DNA from: Turnera subulata
Lineage: Eukaryota > Streptophyta > Magnoliopsida > Malpighiales > Passifloraceae
DNA length: 64,000 nt
Direction: 5' to 3'
Assembly (NCBI GenBank): GCA_028386065.3
Contig: JAKUCV010003523.1
Span: forward strand, 54,969 to 118,968
The notes below the pieces were generated by a model. It worked only from the letters and a program-made list of their open reading frames with translations, was not told the origin of the DNA and ran no database searches. The position numbers were made by a program, and so were the translations under genes. Every line of letters begins with the position of its first letter. Position 1 is the stretch's first letter. This document shows positions 12,183-24,960 of this stretch, in pieces.

Positions 12183-13296
12183 CTGAAGCCCAATTTCTGA
12201 GCAAATGCTATTTGTTTTGGACTTCGATTGAGATTGTTATTTCCGAGGGTGGAGCAAGCAGTGTGCGTTTTGGAATTACACAGCTCATCCATCATCTGAT
12301 GATATTTATACTCCCAAGCTTTGTGTCTTGACTTGCCTGTGTATAGTCCATGTACATCCCTTCTAAGTGGAGGCATTAACCGCTAGCTGATTCTACATAT
12401 TAACTTAACTGGAACCTGAAAGGTAATTGACCTGTCTTTGCCCGCTGCAGGTTGCTCTGGGTTGAGGCAATTGTCATCGTTAATGAGCAAATCGCTAACC
12501 CAACATGTAGCAGTACTGTGACTTCGGCTTGTATCATTTCTTTTCCCCTTTGTCGAACACACTCGAATGTATTTGTTGCTCGCATTTGGGCTTTTACTAA
12601 TCTTTTAACGACCCTCCCGAGTGCAAATGCAGGTTTGGGCTGTTGTTCATGGGTTTTGTGGCTTCCTCACATTTCATTACCAAGCATGCACTAAGTAGCA
12701 AATTTCTTTTCTCCGCATGAGGGGATGAGAGCATAAGCTTTAGATTAAGCGATGCGGTTTGATTAGCTCTTTACATTCTCACTGCGGTTCATATATGACC
12801 TTGCAAGGTCAATCAAACTGTCAATTGGAGAGTACGTGACACGACAGCTCTGGTTTTCTGTGGTATTTTGCGTTTAATAACGAGATAAATAGAACAGGGA
12901 CAAGACACAACCTGTTTTCTGGGCTCGCTTTGCTCAAGGTTTGTTAGAGAAAAAAGAAGGTTCAGTATTGGAGTGTATTGAAGAATACATACCTTTAGCT
13001 CGCCTGGTCAACAAATGGCATGGCCAGCCCTTAATAAACTTTATCTCTCCATCAGGTTACATCCACCCACCCCATTACATTTGACAGTATGGGAAATCAA
13101 TGTCATGGCAATGCATGTCGCAATTTGGTGCAACTAATAGCTACAAATAGATCTCCCCCTAAAGACAGGACATAGGCGTATATCCAGTGTCCAGAATATT
13201 CCCCCCACAAACCACATAAGTTCTTAAACTATTACATATCAAGGAAGACAAAGATCCTATGGGACGCAAAATTTGGGACAGTTCCAACAATTTGCT
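12183..13296. other. Convergent intergenic region
   Basis: Holds the 3' untranslated regions of KTN80 (from the left) and of the DUF3531 gene (from the right). I see no further coding sequence. The short open frames here have no family resemblance. Confidence 0.6.
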
Positions 13297-15215
13297 CTAG
13301 ATTTGGAAGTACTTGTACCCAAATTGTGGGTTTGTCATCCCATTTTCCCAATCACCCATTTGGCGACCTCCGAAAACTACCTGCTGGATGCCTACATGCC
13401 TGTAATTGAGCACGGACAATGAATATGGGGGATACAACATGCATATAAGGAGAATTCATGAGATGGTCCGTGCAGACTTACTCTGAACTCAATGTAGTTA
13501 AGCAGTTGAGGAGTATGTCAATGGACAAAAAATCGGCTGTACCAAGATCAACCCTACATTTAATTTGATACATGTTAGATAGCAACACAAAATCACACAA
13601 CCTATACGCAGAGTAAGGAAATTGAAGGGCTCATACCAAACTCGACCCCAGTCATCTTGAAACTCAACATCGCTGATATCATGAAATGATGATGGCATCA
13701 CTGTGAAGCCCTCATCTGCATCATACAGAGGATTGTACTCCATCGAGACATTTGCAAGCTGACATTAAGCCTCACCTCATCAAATTTGATTTCAATTACA
13801 TTTGACACGTTAAGTCATGCAGAAAGAACTTTAGAGCATTTATTTGAGTATGTACTATCTTACAATTCAAATAGTATAGCACAAAGGCAAGAAAGTTAAA
13901 ACAGAAACATATATCAGTCATACGACCTAGTCCCTCATCTCTAGATTTAATGCAGAGAATGAGGCTGCCTCAGAATGATCATGTTCCCATATCTACCTTT
14001 GAAAACATCACTGGAACAAAAAACTTTTAAAAATAATCCTACTCAGTTTTACCAAATTTCAATGGGCCAACTGTACCAGACATGCAAACATTAAACCCCT
14101 CCCATATTTTACCAACAGCATCACAGCTTCAAGATCAGTCCTCTCAAGCTCCGGAGCAATTTTTTCAATTAATAATTGCATTAATGCCTTTATGCATCTC
14201 GTGATCAAGTCTGGTTCCTTCCCACGCATACCTAAACCCTAAAGCTCAATAAAAGTCATGGTGGAGATCTATCCCATTATTAGGAATAGTAGCAGGAATG
14301 GTGAGGAGGGATGCAATAACATACTTTCAGTCTCCACCTCACTCTCATGTGGCAGTCGGAAAGCATAGCAGCAGCAAAGGGATCCAGAATAAACATATAC
14401 AATTTTGATCATAAAGAAAGACCAACAGTGCAGGACCAGTGACTGACAGAAACAGGTGAAGTCAACAACTAGGAAGGAAGTGGGAGAGGTCTCTGTAGCC
14501 AAACCTGCAAATTCGAGGAATTGAAAGCTCCCAGACGTCCCATAAGATACCACGACTGGATGGCCTGCATATGCATCCATGTTTAAGTAAGCTTGGTTTA
14601 CGCACGCGGGGTGACAGTGCATCCATATCAAATAGATGTTAATTATCCAACAAACAAGGAAAATAGGGTGGTGTAGTACTCACAGTGCCAATAAGATCAA
14701 CTTCACGGTCGGTTGCAGCCCCATACAACTGGAACCAAATGTAGGAATCAAGAGGGTTGAAGCTGGTGAGGGAGGAGCAGGCGGGAAAAGGGGGAGTGGT
14801 TGAGAAAAGAATTTATGATTAGGAGCGAGCTACCAATGTATAAATTAAGGATAAGCAGGAAGGAGGGAAAGATAAGAGAGGAGAAGGGAAGACATACTCT
14901 CTGAAGCTGACTTTGAAGGCAAGGACGGAACCGGTTTTGGACTTGCTGAAGTCGCGACCTTTCTTCCTTACTCTATCTGCCATCTAGGAGTAAGAAGAAG
15001 AAGAAGAAGAAGTAAAGCAATGATAATGATGATGACGATGATGATATTCATATATGAAGGGGATAGGGGGGGATGATTGAAGAATGAATGAAAGAAAGGG
15101 AGAGGTGGAGAGTAGTTACTCGTTGGCTCATAAGTTGGGGTTGGCCAATGCTGTCTCCAAGAATAGCACGGAGCTCCTCATCATTTTTTGCAGCATTCTC
15201 CAGTACTCTGCAAAA

Positions 15216-15260
<45 letters not shown>

Positions 15261-15694
15261 AGTGTGTGTGTGTTTGTGAAACAATGACAGGATAATCAAT
15301 TCAATTAATAATATTAATATAGTAGCGGCAAAAGAAAGGAGGGGAGGGAGGAATAGTACTTGGCCCATTCAGGATAGTTGTGAAGGCGGTCGTATTCGCG
15401 TTTCCTTTTCTCTTCTCGAACCTTGAGCAACCTCCGGTCTCTGGCCGTCGTGCCAGACACCACCGCCGGACTACTATTATTGTTTTCATCTGAAGACACA
15501 GACATAGAAGAAGAAGAAGAAGAAGCCATAGGAGGAGGAGGAGGCAACAACAACGTTAACATCCTTGGCTTATCTTTTTGAGGAGGAATATTAAGAGGAA
15601 GAAGAAGATTGGGGGAATGATGATGGGTAATGAAAGCACCAAAAACACTTCCTTGGGTGTGGAATCCATTCAACCCCAATCCCCAAGCCGACAT
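13297..15694 (-). CDS. DUF3531-family protein, probably plastid-targeted
   Basis: Exons from 5' to 3' on the minus strand: 15694-15360, 15207-15120, 14983-14898, 14762-14684, 14564-14505, 13758-13637, 13553-13482, 13399-13297; joined length 945 nt, 314 aa. All junction phases agree. The N-terminal 80 or so residues are rich in Ser and lack acidic residues, as in chloroplast transit peptides. A charged stretch (ARDRRLLKVREEKRKREYDR) follows. The C-terminal half carries the DUF3531 signature: FNPLDSYIWFQLYG, SWYLMGRLGAFN, ISDVEFQDDWGRVWVDLGT and a GMTNPQFGYKYF end. The molecular role of the family is not known to me. The start at 15694 is an ATG and gives the transit-like N-terminus. A (TA)n repeat lies in intron 1. 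It is tail-to-tail with KTN80. Confidence 0.85.
15217..15258. repeat. (TA)n microsatellite
   Basis: About 21 TA dinucleotides in the first intron of the DUF3531 gene, followed by a short GT run. Confidence 0.95.
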
Positions 15695-15992
15695 TTTTTT
15701 TTATTTTATTCAACTCAACCCAACACAAACACACACACACACACACAGAGATTATATTACTAAAACCTCTTCTTTTTAAGATAAAAGGAAAAAAAAAGAA
15801 AAAAAAATAAAAAAAAAAAACTCTTTTAAGAAGAAGAATTGAGCATCATCCTATCCTCCTCTTTTAAGTCTTCTCAAACTCTTACTCCAGTTGTCTTAGT
15901 CTTACTGTGTTTCTGTCTGAGAGCCTCTGAGGTTGTTTAGGTGGTGATGTTAAGGGATACTATGCAGCTACTACTGCTACTAACTACTGTGC

Positions 15993-16019
15993 CTCTCTCT
16001 CTCTCTCTCTCTCTCTCTC
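15993..16019. repeat. (CT)n microsatellite
   Basis: Pyrimidine dinucleotide run upstream of the DUF3531 gene, in its likely promoter or leader (minus strand reads GA). Confidence 0.95.
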
Positions 16020-16128
16020 AAAATAAAAAATCACAGTCTAACGGAGCTAGAGATGATAACAGACTCATTGACTGAGAGAGACGACGACACACACTATCAG
16101 TATCAGATATCAGTATCAATCCCAGTCC

Positions 16129-16253
16129 GGCCCAATCCTTACATTATTACTTACTATTATTTATTCCCTAATCCCTTCTTGGGCCTTTGGGCTTCACCCA
16201 TCCCTCCCAACTCGCTGTTTCCGGCCCACATTGGACCCATCCATTGTTGGGCC
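16129..16253 (-). promoter_or_regulatory. Cluster of site II (TGGGCC/GGCCCA) motifs
   Basis: Four TGGGCC or GGCCCA motifs occur at 16129-16134, 16180-16185, 16223-16228 and 16248-16253, about 430-560 bases upstream of the DUF3531 start codon. In plants these site II elements bind TCP factors and are common in promoters of ribosomal and organelle-protein genes. The link to the DUF3531 gene is inferred from distance; the alpha-galactosidase gene ends on the other side. Confidence 0.5.
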
Positions 16254-16544
16254 CTCTCTCTCCGCTTCCAGAGGCTGTGATTTGGTTTGGGTCTCTCAGC
16301 CAGGATGGAGTTTCACAATTTCAGCCCTCCAGGATTTCCAACAGAAAAGCAAAGCAATATGGTCCTTCTATTTTTTTTTTCTCTTTTGGCTCAATCCCCA
16401 TTTTTTCTTCATTTTCATTCATAACATCGTTCATGCATTGCAAGGAAGATTGGTCCTTTTTTTGGGGTCACAATAGTACCAAAATCGAATTTAAAATGAT
16501 CTTCTGTCCCATTGATCCTTCATCACCACTAGTGTAGTAGTGTA

Positions 16545-16570
16545 GTGTGTGTGTGTGTGTGTGTGTGTGT
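16545..16570. repeat. (GT)n microsatellite
   Basis: Thirteen GT dinucleotides in the spacer between the DUF3531 and alpha-galactosidase genes. The rest of 16254-16890 shows no gene. Confidence 0.95.
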
Positions 16571-16890
16571 ATGCAGCTGCTTGTCCAAAACTCTCTCCCT
16601 CTCTGTATGCAGCTCTCTCACACCCAAGGACGATTGAAACCCAAAACTACACTCCATACATGCAATTTCTTTTGTAACAACAACACAAACAAAGGAAAGG
16701 TAGGTGGGAAGTCTTAATTTTTATTAATTAATGGTAATTAGTCCTGCTGTTCTGTTCTGTTCTGTCCTGTTCAATCAAATATAGCGTAAAACTTGACTGA
16801 AAGACCAAATGCAATCACAAACTTCCCAATTACACCCCCCTCCCCAAATTCTACTACATATTGCTGCTGACAACTACTACATTCTATCAA

Positions 16891-19177
16891 TCAGGAGGAG
16901 GAAACAGGCTTCAAAATGTACATCTTGCATGCATGAGAATCCACGCTGGCTGTAAGGTTCCCCACGAATTGCGTATTCAATGTTTTGTGCTGCATATGCA
17001 TCAAACAACAGAAACCCAAATCACTATATATATATACATAACACATTAGCTGAGAGATCAAAGTCGGAACACAACATATTCCAAACATCCATTGCGCTTC
17101 AAAATTTAACATAAATGCTCCATAAAAACATGCATACAGGATGCACAAATAACCAACAAACTGGGGGTATATTACTATATGAATCATGTTATATAGTACC
17201 TCCCAAAGATCTCTTGCTTTTACTATGCTCTTGGGTGGGATCCCGATATCGTCCCATTCCGCTGTGATGGAATTCCGCAGAGGCCCTCGGTTCACCAGTA
17301 AAACAGCAAATCTATACCCTGTCAGTGGCCCTGCCCATATCTGCATGCTCACAATTTACAAAATTAAATAGTCCAGATATCGTCTCTCCAGCAAAATGAA
17401 GCTAACTAGCTAGCTAAACCACTTAATTAATTAACACCGGTCAAAGTTACCTCCTGGTCACCTTCTGACCTAACCTTCTTAGCTTGAACCCCAAGTCCAT
17501 CTATTCATCAATGGCCCCATAACCAAAACTTAGATAAATGATACTACGATTGATGTTTTATAATATACGCCAATCCATAACACCAGCCAGCACTTAGTTA
17601 AGCAAATACCTTGGTTAACAGCAATAACCTCCTTATTGGTTATGATCTCCACTGTTTCTTTCGTCATGTTTCTCACATCGCAACCCAGAAGAAGTGGAGC
17701 CTGATCATATATGTGACTTTAACTCACGCATAAAGTTGTTCTATGCATGCTTTAATTAAAAGCAGGGAGTCAAACAAGTTTTCGCTCCAATAAATATATA
17801 TATATATATATACCTTGGAAATAGCCCAGATACTGAAGTGCACTATATATTCATCTTTTGTCATCCCTCCATTCCCAACCTCCAACATGTCAGGATCTAT
17901 TCATCAAACACAAAAAGATAAAAAAGAGTATATATCAGAAAAGTATCTAAAGAAACAAATCAAGTTGCAAATCTGCACTACAGAATGAATTTTAGCCTCC
18001 ATCAGGAATTACGGACCATTCCAACCACCAGGCCTGGCAAGGTCAGCATAGAATTCATTCATGTCCGCTCTCGATACCATACTGCAGCCATGATCGTCAT
18101 TGCAGAATCTCAACTAAACACAAATTACATAAACATAAGCTTGGTGTGAAAATTGTGATCAGTTATACCTCTCCCATGTATCAGAGATGTCATTAGTCGT
18201 TCTCCAGCTATTTCCCACCTTAGCACCCCAAAGTGCAGGATGCATGTCTCCCCTAATTAATATGGAGATGATAAAAATGCGCCACTTGGAATTAACATCA
18301 GCTCGAATGTGGAGGTTTAAAAACCCAGAAATATAGGAATACTGACCATTCACAAAGCGAGAAGAATATGTCGCGGCCAGACTTCATTAGAGCACGTGTC
18401 ATTATAGGGTATCTGTAAAAGTTATGAAAACAAAAAAAACCTTTAATTAAACTAGACAGCTAAACAAAAGCTGCAGTTGACTGCAAATATCAGCAGAAAA
18501 CAAGCGGCAATAACGTAATCTTGATGCTAAAAACATTATTATGCGATGTTACCTAACAGTTGGCTTAGTCCCATCATTGTTGCAATTATCATACTTCAAA
18601 TAATCAATACCCTGCACAAAAAGGGGGGCGCAACGAATCAGAGCCTGTTTTGTGATTTGGCGAGGAATAAGTAGCAGCAGCTAGCAGTGTTTTGTTCTTC
18701 AAAATAGAGGGAATTTCAAAAAAATTCACACCCAGGAAGCAAAAGTCTTGGCATCTTGTTCCTCGTGACCAAGGGAGCCTGGCATGGTTTTGCTACAGGT
18801 AAAATACCTGCAACAAATAAATGTGTGGATGCACAGTTCAACGCTGATTCATTTGGGAAGATATGAACTCCTTCCTTAATTAGAAACATAAAAGCATTAT
18901 GTATTCAATTCAGTGCGTGGAGGGAGGGAGGGAGGGGCATATATATAAAAGATTATGATTACTTTACCCTGCATCAGAGTATATTCCTAATTTAAGACCC
19001 TTGCTGTGGACATAATCTGCCAGAGACTTAATGCCCGAGGGAAATGTTGTTTTCTTGGGCACAAGGTTACCCTGAAAGAAATCCAATCAGGTGAAGAGGT
19101 TTTAGTACTCTATGAGGAAAGTAGATTTTGAGTACAAATGAAAAAAAAAAAAAGCAGGGAAGGGAACACAGGGATGA

Positions 19178-19211
<34 letters not shown>

Positions 19212-20335
19212 GTCATCACGGGCTATTTCGGCCCAACAATCATCTAGAAAGGGAAAGGGGGAGAAATTAGAATATGCATGTAGATTAGTTTTGTGGCGTA
19301 GATGATGTTGGTTAAAATTAAAAGGAAGGGTAAAAGAAAGACAGATGATGAGCATTTGGTTGGAGCACATATATTATGATATACCTACCTATGTTGACGT
19401 AGGTGTATCCAAGTTTAGAAAGACCAGTGGAAACAAGGGCATCCGCTGTGAGATCAACAAAAATTAAGACAAACATAACTGGGATATGGGTTAGGACTAG
19501 GAGAGATTGTTCTTTTTTGCATGTTTTAGGTGGGGGGCTAAATATAGAAGAACAAAATATGTGCAGTTGAACTAATTACCAGTCTCTTTGATGATTTTCT
19601 CATCAATTTTGCAGTTGAAGTGATTCCAACTGTTCCATCTGCAAAGAAGATTCGAAATGTTGGTAACATACTACTTAATAGTAGTAGTACTACAGGAAAT
19701 CGGTAAGATACAGGAAAGAGTTATTACTAACTTAGGAATCAAGCAGAATTTATTAGGAGGTTAATGATGATGATGTGTAACGTACGTGCACTAGTAAATA
19801 TGACTTTTTTTTTCTTAATAAAAAAAAAAAAAAGAAGAAGAAGAAAGAGGGAGGGTGGGTGAGTGAGAGAGAATAGCAAGGTAGGTAGATCTGGGAAGGA
19901 ATCATTGGTTTGTTGATACTTGATGGAAACACACACGGGATATGATTATATTTATATGATCATCATCATCAATCATATGATATGATTATATATATGAACA
20001 AAATATGAATGGGGAAAGATGACTGATGATTGATTGACTGACTGACTACTTCAAGAATTGCAGCATTACTAATCTATACTACTACTACTACTAGGACAGT
20101 AGTACAAGCTGGTAGTTAGTAAGTAAGAAGTAAAAGAATACCCCATGGGAGGCGTGAGGGCAAGACCATTGGGCAGCAAGCTCCTCCTACTACCAATCCC
20201 AATCCCAATCCTGTTTCCAAATGTAAATGTTGGTGAAGCTAATAACACCAACAACCAGCAGTACCACCCTCCTACCATCCTCACCCTCACCCTCACCACT
20301 TCTTCTACTGCTACTCTACCACCACCACTTCCCAT
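16891..20335 (-). CDS. AGAL: Alpha-galactosidase (glycoside hydrolase family 27)
   Basis: Hydrolyses terminal alpha-galactose from oligosaccharides or galactolipids in the apoplast or vacuole. Exons (5' to 3'): 20335-20142, 19638-19580, 19445-19389, 19243-19209, 19071-18968, 18807-18732, 18611-18553, 18412-18347, 18252-18169, 18081-18017, 17896-17814, 17700-17610, 17500-17451, 17340-17200, 16989-16891; 1263 nt, 420 aa, all phases agree. A hydrophobic secretion signal ([14 protein letters not shown], about residues 24-37) is followed by LTPPMGWNSWNHF, the GH27 opening. YLKYDNC carries the nucleophile Asp (D183 by my count), and NDISDTW the acid/base Asp, best guess D238 by spacing. RPGGWNDPDM and a beta-sandwich C-terminus ([17 protein letters not shown]) complete the family pattern. 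The donor after exon 10 (GTCCGT) is weak. The ATG at 20335 is followed by an Arg-rich stretch before the signal; the in-frame ATG at residue 20 is an alternative start. Confidence 0.93.
19181..19207. repeat. (AT)n microsatellite
   Basis: Runs into the donor site of exon 4 of the alpha-galactosidase gene on the minus strand. Confidence 0.9.
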
Positions 20336-21730
20336 TCCTCCTGGATCTCTCTACTTTTTTCTGGCTTGGCTTGGCTTGGCTAGGTATTAGTATTTGTATT
20401 GGATGAAAGATTACCAACCAGTAATAACTGGGTTGGGTTTTGTCTCTAATATTTAAGATGTATTCTTAATAGAAGTGTGTGAGTTTCTGTGGATGAGGAA
20501 GAAAGAAGACTGGGCTTTGTTTGTCTGTGTCTTTAGTATTAATGTCTGTCTCTCGAGTCTCTATTTAGATACCTATCAGCACAAGCACAAGCACACAGAC
20601 AGCAGTACTCAGTTGACAGGGTGAGAGTGAGAGAGCAGAGGAAGCTACTACTAGTAACTGAAATTCTTCTATTACGCTTTTTTTTTTTCTTTTTATTTTT
20701 TTCCCCTTTTTGTTGGGGCTTTGGGGAGGGACCGTTTCAATCCAATCACATTCTTGATTTTATCCCAAAAACGAATCATCCCCCCAAGGAATAAGGATAT
20801 TGATTGATTGAGGATAATTAATCTAATCACACTTTCAAGTAAATTAGTACTAGTAATTACTTGGACCGAATCTTTTAGTACTAGTAAATTAGTACTAGTA
20901 ATCTAATCACACTTTCAATCCAATCTAATAAATGCTGCCTGCTGCCCTACATTAATTAATCTCTATCATGGATTTTGTGATTTTCCCTATCATCAATCTT
21001 TATTGTGTTTCGGTTTCACTTTGGATAAATCAAGCTCTTACTGTTTTCTTTTTTTTTTTTTCTTATGATATGGTTAAAAACCCAACTCAACATCTATTTA
21101 CCTATCTAATCTAATCTAATCTAATATATATGTATACATGGATGGTATCTAATTAAGTTGTTAAGTATTTTTTTTTTTTTTGTCGGGGAGAGAAGAGAAG
21201 AGAAGAGACCATAAAGCTAATCATTTTACAATCACCGGATCCATTTCCTCCCTTACTATAGAGCAAATTTAGAAAGAGGACTAAAGCAGAGCTTTCATTT
21301 TCCTTTGCGGTGGTCATAATTATAAAGCAGCTGGTCCAGTTTTAATGCCAAAGATTTTCCAAAGAAAAAGAAGACGACGACCCGACCTTCCCACTATCCA
21401 TAACCATACCTATATTAAATCTATTGTTGACTACCGCTTAACTCTTTTGTCTCGTCTCCCATTATATATGTCACTGATTATGTCATTGATCATTCTATAG
21501 TATATAGAGAATCGGAGACGCGAAGTGACAAAAAAAAAAAATATATATATCGGAGACGCGAAAGGTGCCGCCAAGGTTTCTCATCCTATGATGTCTCAAA
21601 CCCATTAAGCATGATACATTAACACCCCAAGACAATTTATCTCCATAACGGCCATATAAAATCATGGATTAGTGTCCTAGCCTGTGAAACTTAAAAAAAA
21701 TCATAGATTGACGCATATATTTTTTAATAA
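20336..21730. other. Spacer upstream of alpha-galactosidase
   Basis: Promoter side of the minus-strand alpha-galactosidase. It holds short imperfect repeats: an AATCTAATCACACTTTCAA phrase occurs near 20819 and again near 20900, with TACTAGTAA words between. T and A runs and a short AT repeat (about 21540-21550) are also present. No coding sequence is seen. Confidence 0.5.
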
Positions 21731-22473
21731 TGCTAGAGTTACAAAGATTTTCATACTAAGAGACTTTTATAAACATATGTGGCATGTGTACATTGGATGA
21801 TTTTATTCATTTTTATTTCCTCCTTCCTTTTCTAAATTTTTGTACATTATTTTCTCCCCTTCCATTTTTCCTTTCTTAATTCCTTTCCTGCGCCACCTTC
21901 CCTTCTAATCCATCTTTTTTCCTCCTTTTTTTTTTTACTATCCTTAAGTTAGGGATCGATTTTTACTATCTCTTTTTTTAAAAAAAAAATAAATTGTGTT
22001 CATTTCTTCTCTTTATTAAATTTAGGATTTTATTTGTCAACATAATATATTGTTGTGGAGTTTAACATGCACTGTAAGTTAATCTATTAACAAAAAAAAA
22101 TTGAAAAAAATAGTGAGATAAATTTGAGAGAGGAAGGAGATAGGAAAAATAATAAATAAAAAGATAATACTGACAAATTTGAAAAAAAGAAAAAGGAAAC
22201 AAAAAATGAGAGGGAAAGAGATAGTAAAAATCGTTGAACTCTAGTATGAGAAAGGAAAAAAAATTTGAATAGGGGCATAGGTAAAAAAAGAATTTGGAAA
22301 AGAAAGAAATTGTCAAAATCTTGTAATAAGATTTTTTTATAATAAAAATTCTAATTATAGAAATAATTAATGTAAGAAAAAATGATGTGGAATATGAACA
22401 AAATCATCCAATCTACACATGCCACATATGTTTGTAAAAGTCTCTTAGTAAGAAAATCTTTGTAACTGTAGTA
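21731..22473. mobile_element. MITE-like element with about 80-bp terminal inverted repeats
   Basis: The first 80 bases (21731-21810) are the near-perfect reverse complement of 22394-22473; both contain GAGTTACAAAG/CAGTTACAAAG, AGAGACTTTTA and CATATGTGGCATGTGTA blocks. The 580-base interior is very T-rich on one side and A-rich on the other, so the whole element could fold back. There is no transposase. Flanks are AATAA on the left and TTATT on the right, so the target duplication and superfamily cannot be fixed by eye. Open frames here are composition artefacts. Confidence 0.75.
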
Positions 22474-22955
22474 TTATTGTATATTTTTTCCTGTTTCTGG
22501 GTGGAAATTGATAATTTTTTAAGAGATAATAACCTAATTGGATATAGTTGCATGGCTCAAAAACGCCAAAATAATCAACTTAGATATGAAATGCAAAACA
22601 AGACTTTTCTTCTTCTTTTTTTTTTTTTCACTTTTTCTTGTACAAAACCCAAACAAAGTAACTTACTTCATATACCATTATGTAGAAAAGAGAAACATTA
22701 ATTATTGTCTATGACTGTTGGGGATGATCAAGAAAAAATCGTAGTATTATTTATTATATGGCGTATCATTTCAATTTTCAATATAATCATCTTCAGGTAA
22801 AATATGAAATGTGTCAGGTAGGTCGATTATCATTAGAGGAGAGGCAATGGTTTTAGGAGAAGCAATGGTTTTATGGGTCAGGTTCTCCCCTTTTCTCTCT
22901 TATAATAACTCCTACAAGGTAGTCGTAAAGTTAGTGAAGAGTTGATGGTGTCCAA

Positions 22956-24041
22956 TGTCAACGCCCTCAGCTTTTGCATCTTGCAGCTCTGTACTTGGGT
23001 CTAGGATTGCTAGCCATTGGAGCTGGGGGTGTTAGGCCATGCAATATTGCCTTTGGAGCTGATCAATTTGACACCAGAACTGATAAAGGGAAAGCACAAC
23101 TAGCTAGTTTCTTCCATTGGTGGTACTTTTCTTTCACGGTATCTCTTGTGATAGCTCTCACTGTGGTTGTGTATGTTCAGAGTAATGTGAGCTGGGCTAT
23201 AGGTTATGCTATCCCTACTGGCTGCTTGTTTCTGTCCATTTCCATTTTCTTGATTGGCAAGCACACCTACATTATCACCAAGCCTCAAGGGAGTGTTTTT
23301 GTGGACATGGCCAAGGTAGTAGTAGCTTCTACCAAGAAGGGTAAGCCATCAAGGGAATCAGCTTTGGAGCCTCATTATTATGATCCCCCGCTCAAAGAAT
23401 CGGAGGACTTGCCGGTAACAAAGCTTGCTCACACGGAAATGTTCAGCTTCCTTGACAGGGCGGCCTGGATCGATGATCCAAGCAAATTGGATGAAGAAGG
23501 AAAACCCAAGAATCCTTGGAGGCTATGCAGTGTGCAACAAGTGAAACAACTGAAATTAGAATAGAAAGAGCGAACAATCAAACGTAATTTATTAACATAA
23601 ATAGGGGTCTACAACAAATCAAACTTGGGGGAGTCCCCACCATAAAATTTCTCGTCACCATTGCACATGCTTGCCCTCACACCACAATTTGGCTTGTCAG
23701 GAATGAGTGAAGCATTTAATATTTGCTGCAGTATCTATAATGGAATATTACACTAACCATCTGCCAGAATCTATGAGGACCATTTCCGGAGCCATATTCT
23801 TCCTCAGCTTCTCCGCTGCCAGCTACATCAACACAGCTCTTGTCAATCTAGTCCACACATTGTCCGTGAAGGACGGGATGATATCTTGGTTCGGAGGCCG
23901 CGACCTTAATACAGTCACACTAGATAAATATTATGTTTTAATCTCATGTACTTCAATGTATTTGCATACCGTTATTTGACCAAGAAGACTGAAATAACGC
24001 CAGAGCCAAAATCTGACCATGAAAAGGAGCAGGCAGCATAA
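22956..24041 (+). pseudogene. Broken NPF (NRT1/PTR family) transporter
   Basis: Two blocks of a nitrate/peptide transporter of the POT superfamily remain. Block 1 (about 22956-23564) covers the middle of the 12-helix fold: LYLGLGLLAIGAGGVRPCN, FGADQFDT and FFHWWYFSFTVSLV are hallmarks, closest by memory to the NPF2 group. It ends at a TAG after QQVKQLKLE, where the central loop should lead into helix 7. Block 2 (about 23706-24041) resumes near helix 10 with YYTNHLPESMRTISGAIFFL and ends in the C-terminal AYRYLTKKTE-like tail, but with a frame change near 23930. Helices 1-3 and about 7-9 are absent, and about 140 bases of unrelated sequence sit between the blocks. No functional transporter can be made. 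Confidence 0.85.
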
Positions 24042-24486
24042 GACCCCTTCTCTCCTAGTGGTAAGTATTGAAATTCCTTCATGGAATCTGTAGAACTTGG
24101 TCTGTTTGAATCTGATGAAACAAACAAAAAACAGAATCAAGCATATCTTTTGTTCTTTTGTTCAACATTATTCATTATTCTTCTTCAGGTGAACTTTCTA
24201 AGTAATTGAACAGGAAAAAAAAAAAAAGAAGAGAGGGGGGCACACTAGTAGAAAGAAGACGACGACCTTTATCCATGACCATATCTAGATTATTTATTAT
24301 TAATTAATTTAAATTAATGGGATTTCCCGACGCTTCCTTCTATTGACTACCGCTTAACTCTTTTGTCTCCGTCCCCATTATGTCATTGATCATGTGCTCC
24401 CTCCCTCCTTAACCCCTCTTCTTCTGGTCCGGTCCAAGCAATTCAATCATATTTTTTTTTGGTCAAAAGGATGGTTAGATTATGAA

Positions 24487-24960
24487 TCATGAACAAACTC
24501 GGGGCCAACATACCCCAAGAGAATCCTGCTCCAGCATTGGAAAACAATCCCTTGGTGGGAAAACAAAAGCATGGTACCTAGTAGTTTGATTAAGGCCATG
24601 GTTAGGAAGGAGATCAGCTACTCTATTACCTTCTCGGGGAGTGTGTCGACAACAAACCCTCCAATCTCTTGATAGAATATCCTTCAAGGCTAACAATAAG
24701 GAATCCCTGAACTTACCAATCCCATCGCCACATAGCAATGAGACCAAGGTAGCTGAATCTAGTTCGAGAATAACCTTGCGGAGATTGAGGTTCCATGCTA
24801 ATCGAATCATATTAGAAGAGTGGAATAGAGCAAATATACTATTTGTGTTTTCTGCAGTTCCATTGGAAGAGAGCCGTGTACAAAGTCCACAACAATACAT
24901 TGTGCCCTCCGGTGGTCATCAATCATCAATGTTTTCAAAATCAAAACCATGCCAAACCCA
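24487..24960 (-). pseudogene. LINE RNase H-like fragment
   Basis: The minus frame from 24900 down to 24487 contains MIRLAWNLNLRKVILELDSA and TPREGNRVADLL, matching the C-terminal RNase H-like domain (RVT_3 type) found at the end of plant L1 LINE ORF2 and in related host-domesticated proteins. The first acidic residues (TDGA) are missing or displaced, so this is the end of a 5'-truncated element. It lies between the broken NPF gene and the 3' end of pyruvate kinase. Confidence 0.65.

Noticed and set aside
22062..22316. Phe/Tyr/Leu-rich minus frame resembling a membrane protein
   Set aside because: It is the A-rich strand of the MITE-like element read backwards; no start context and no homologous family.
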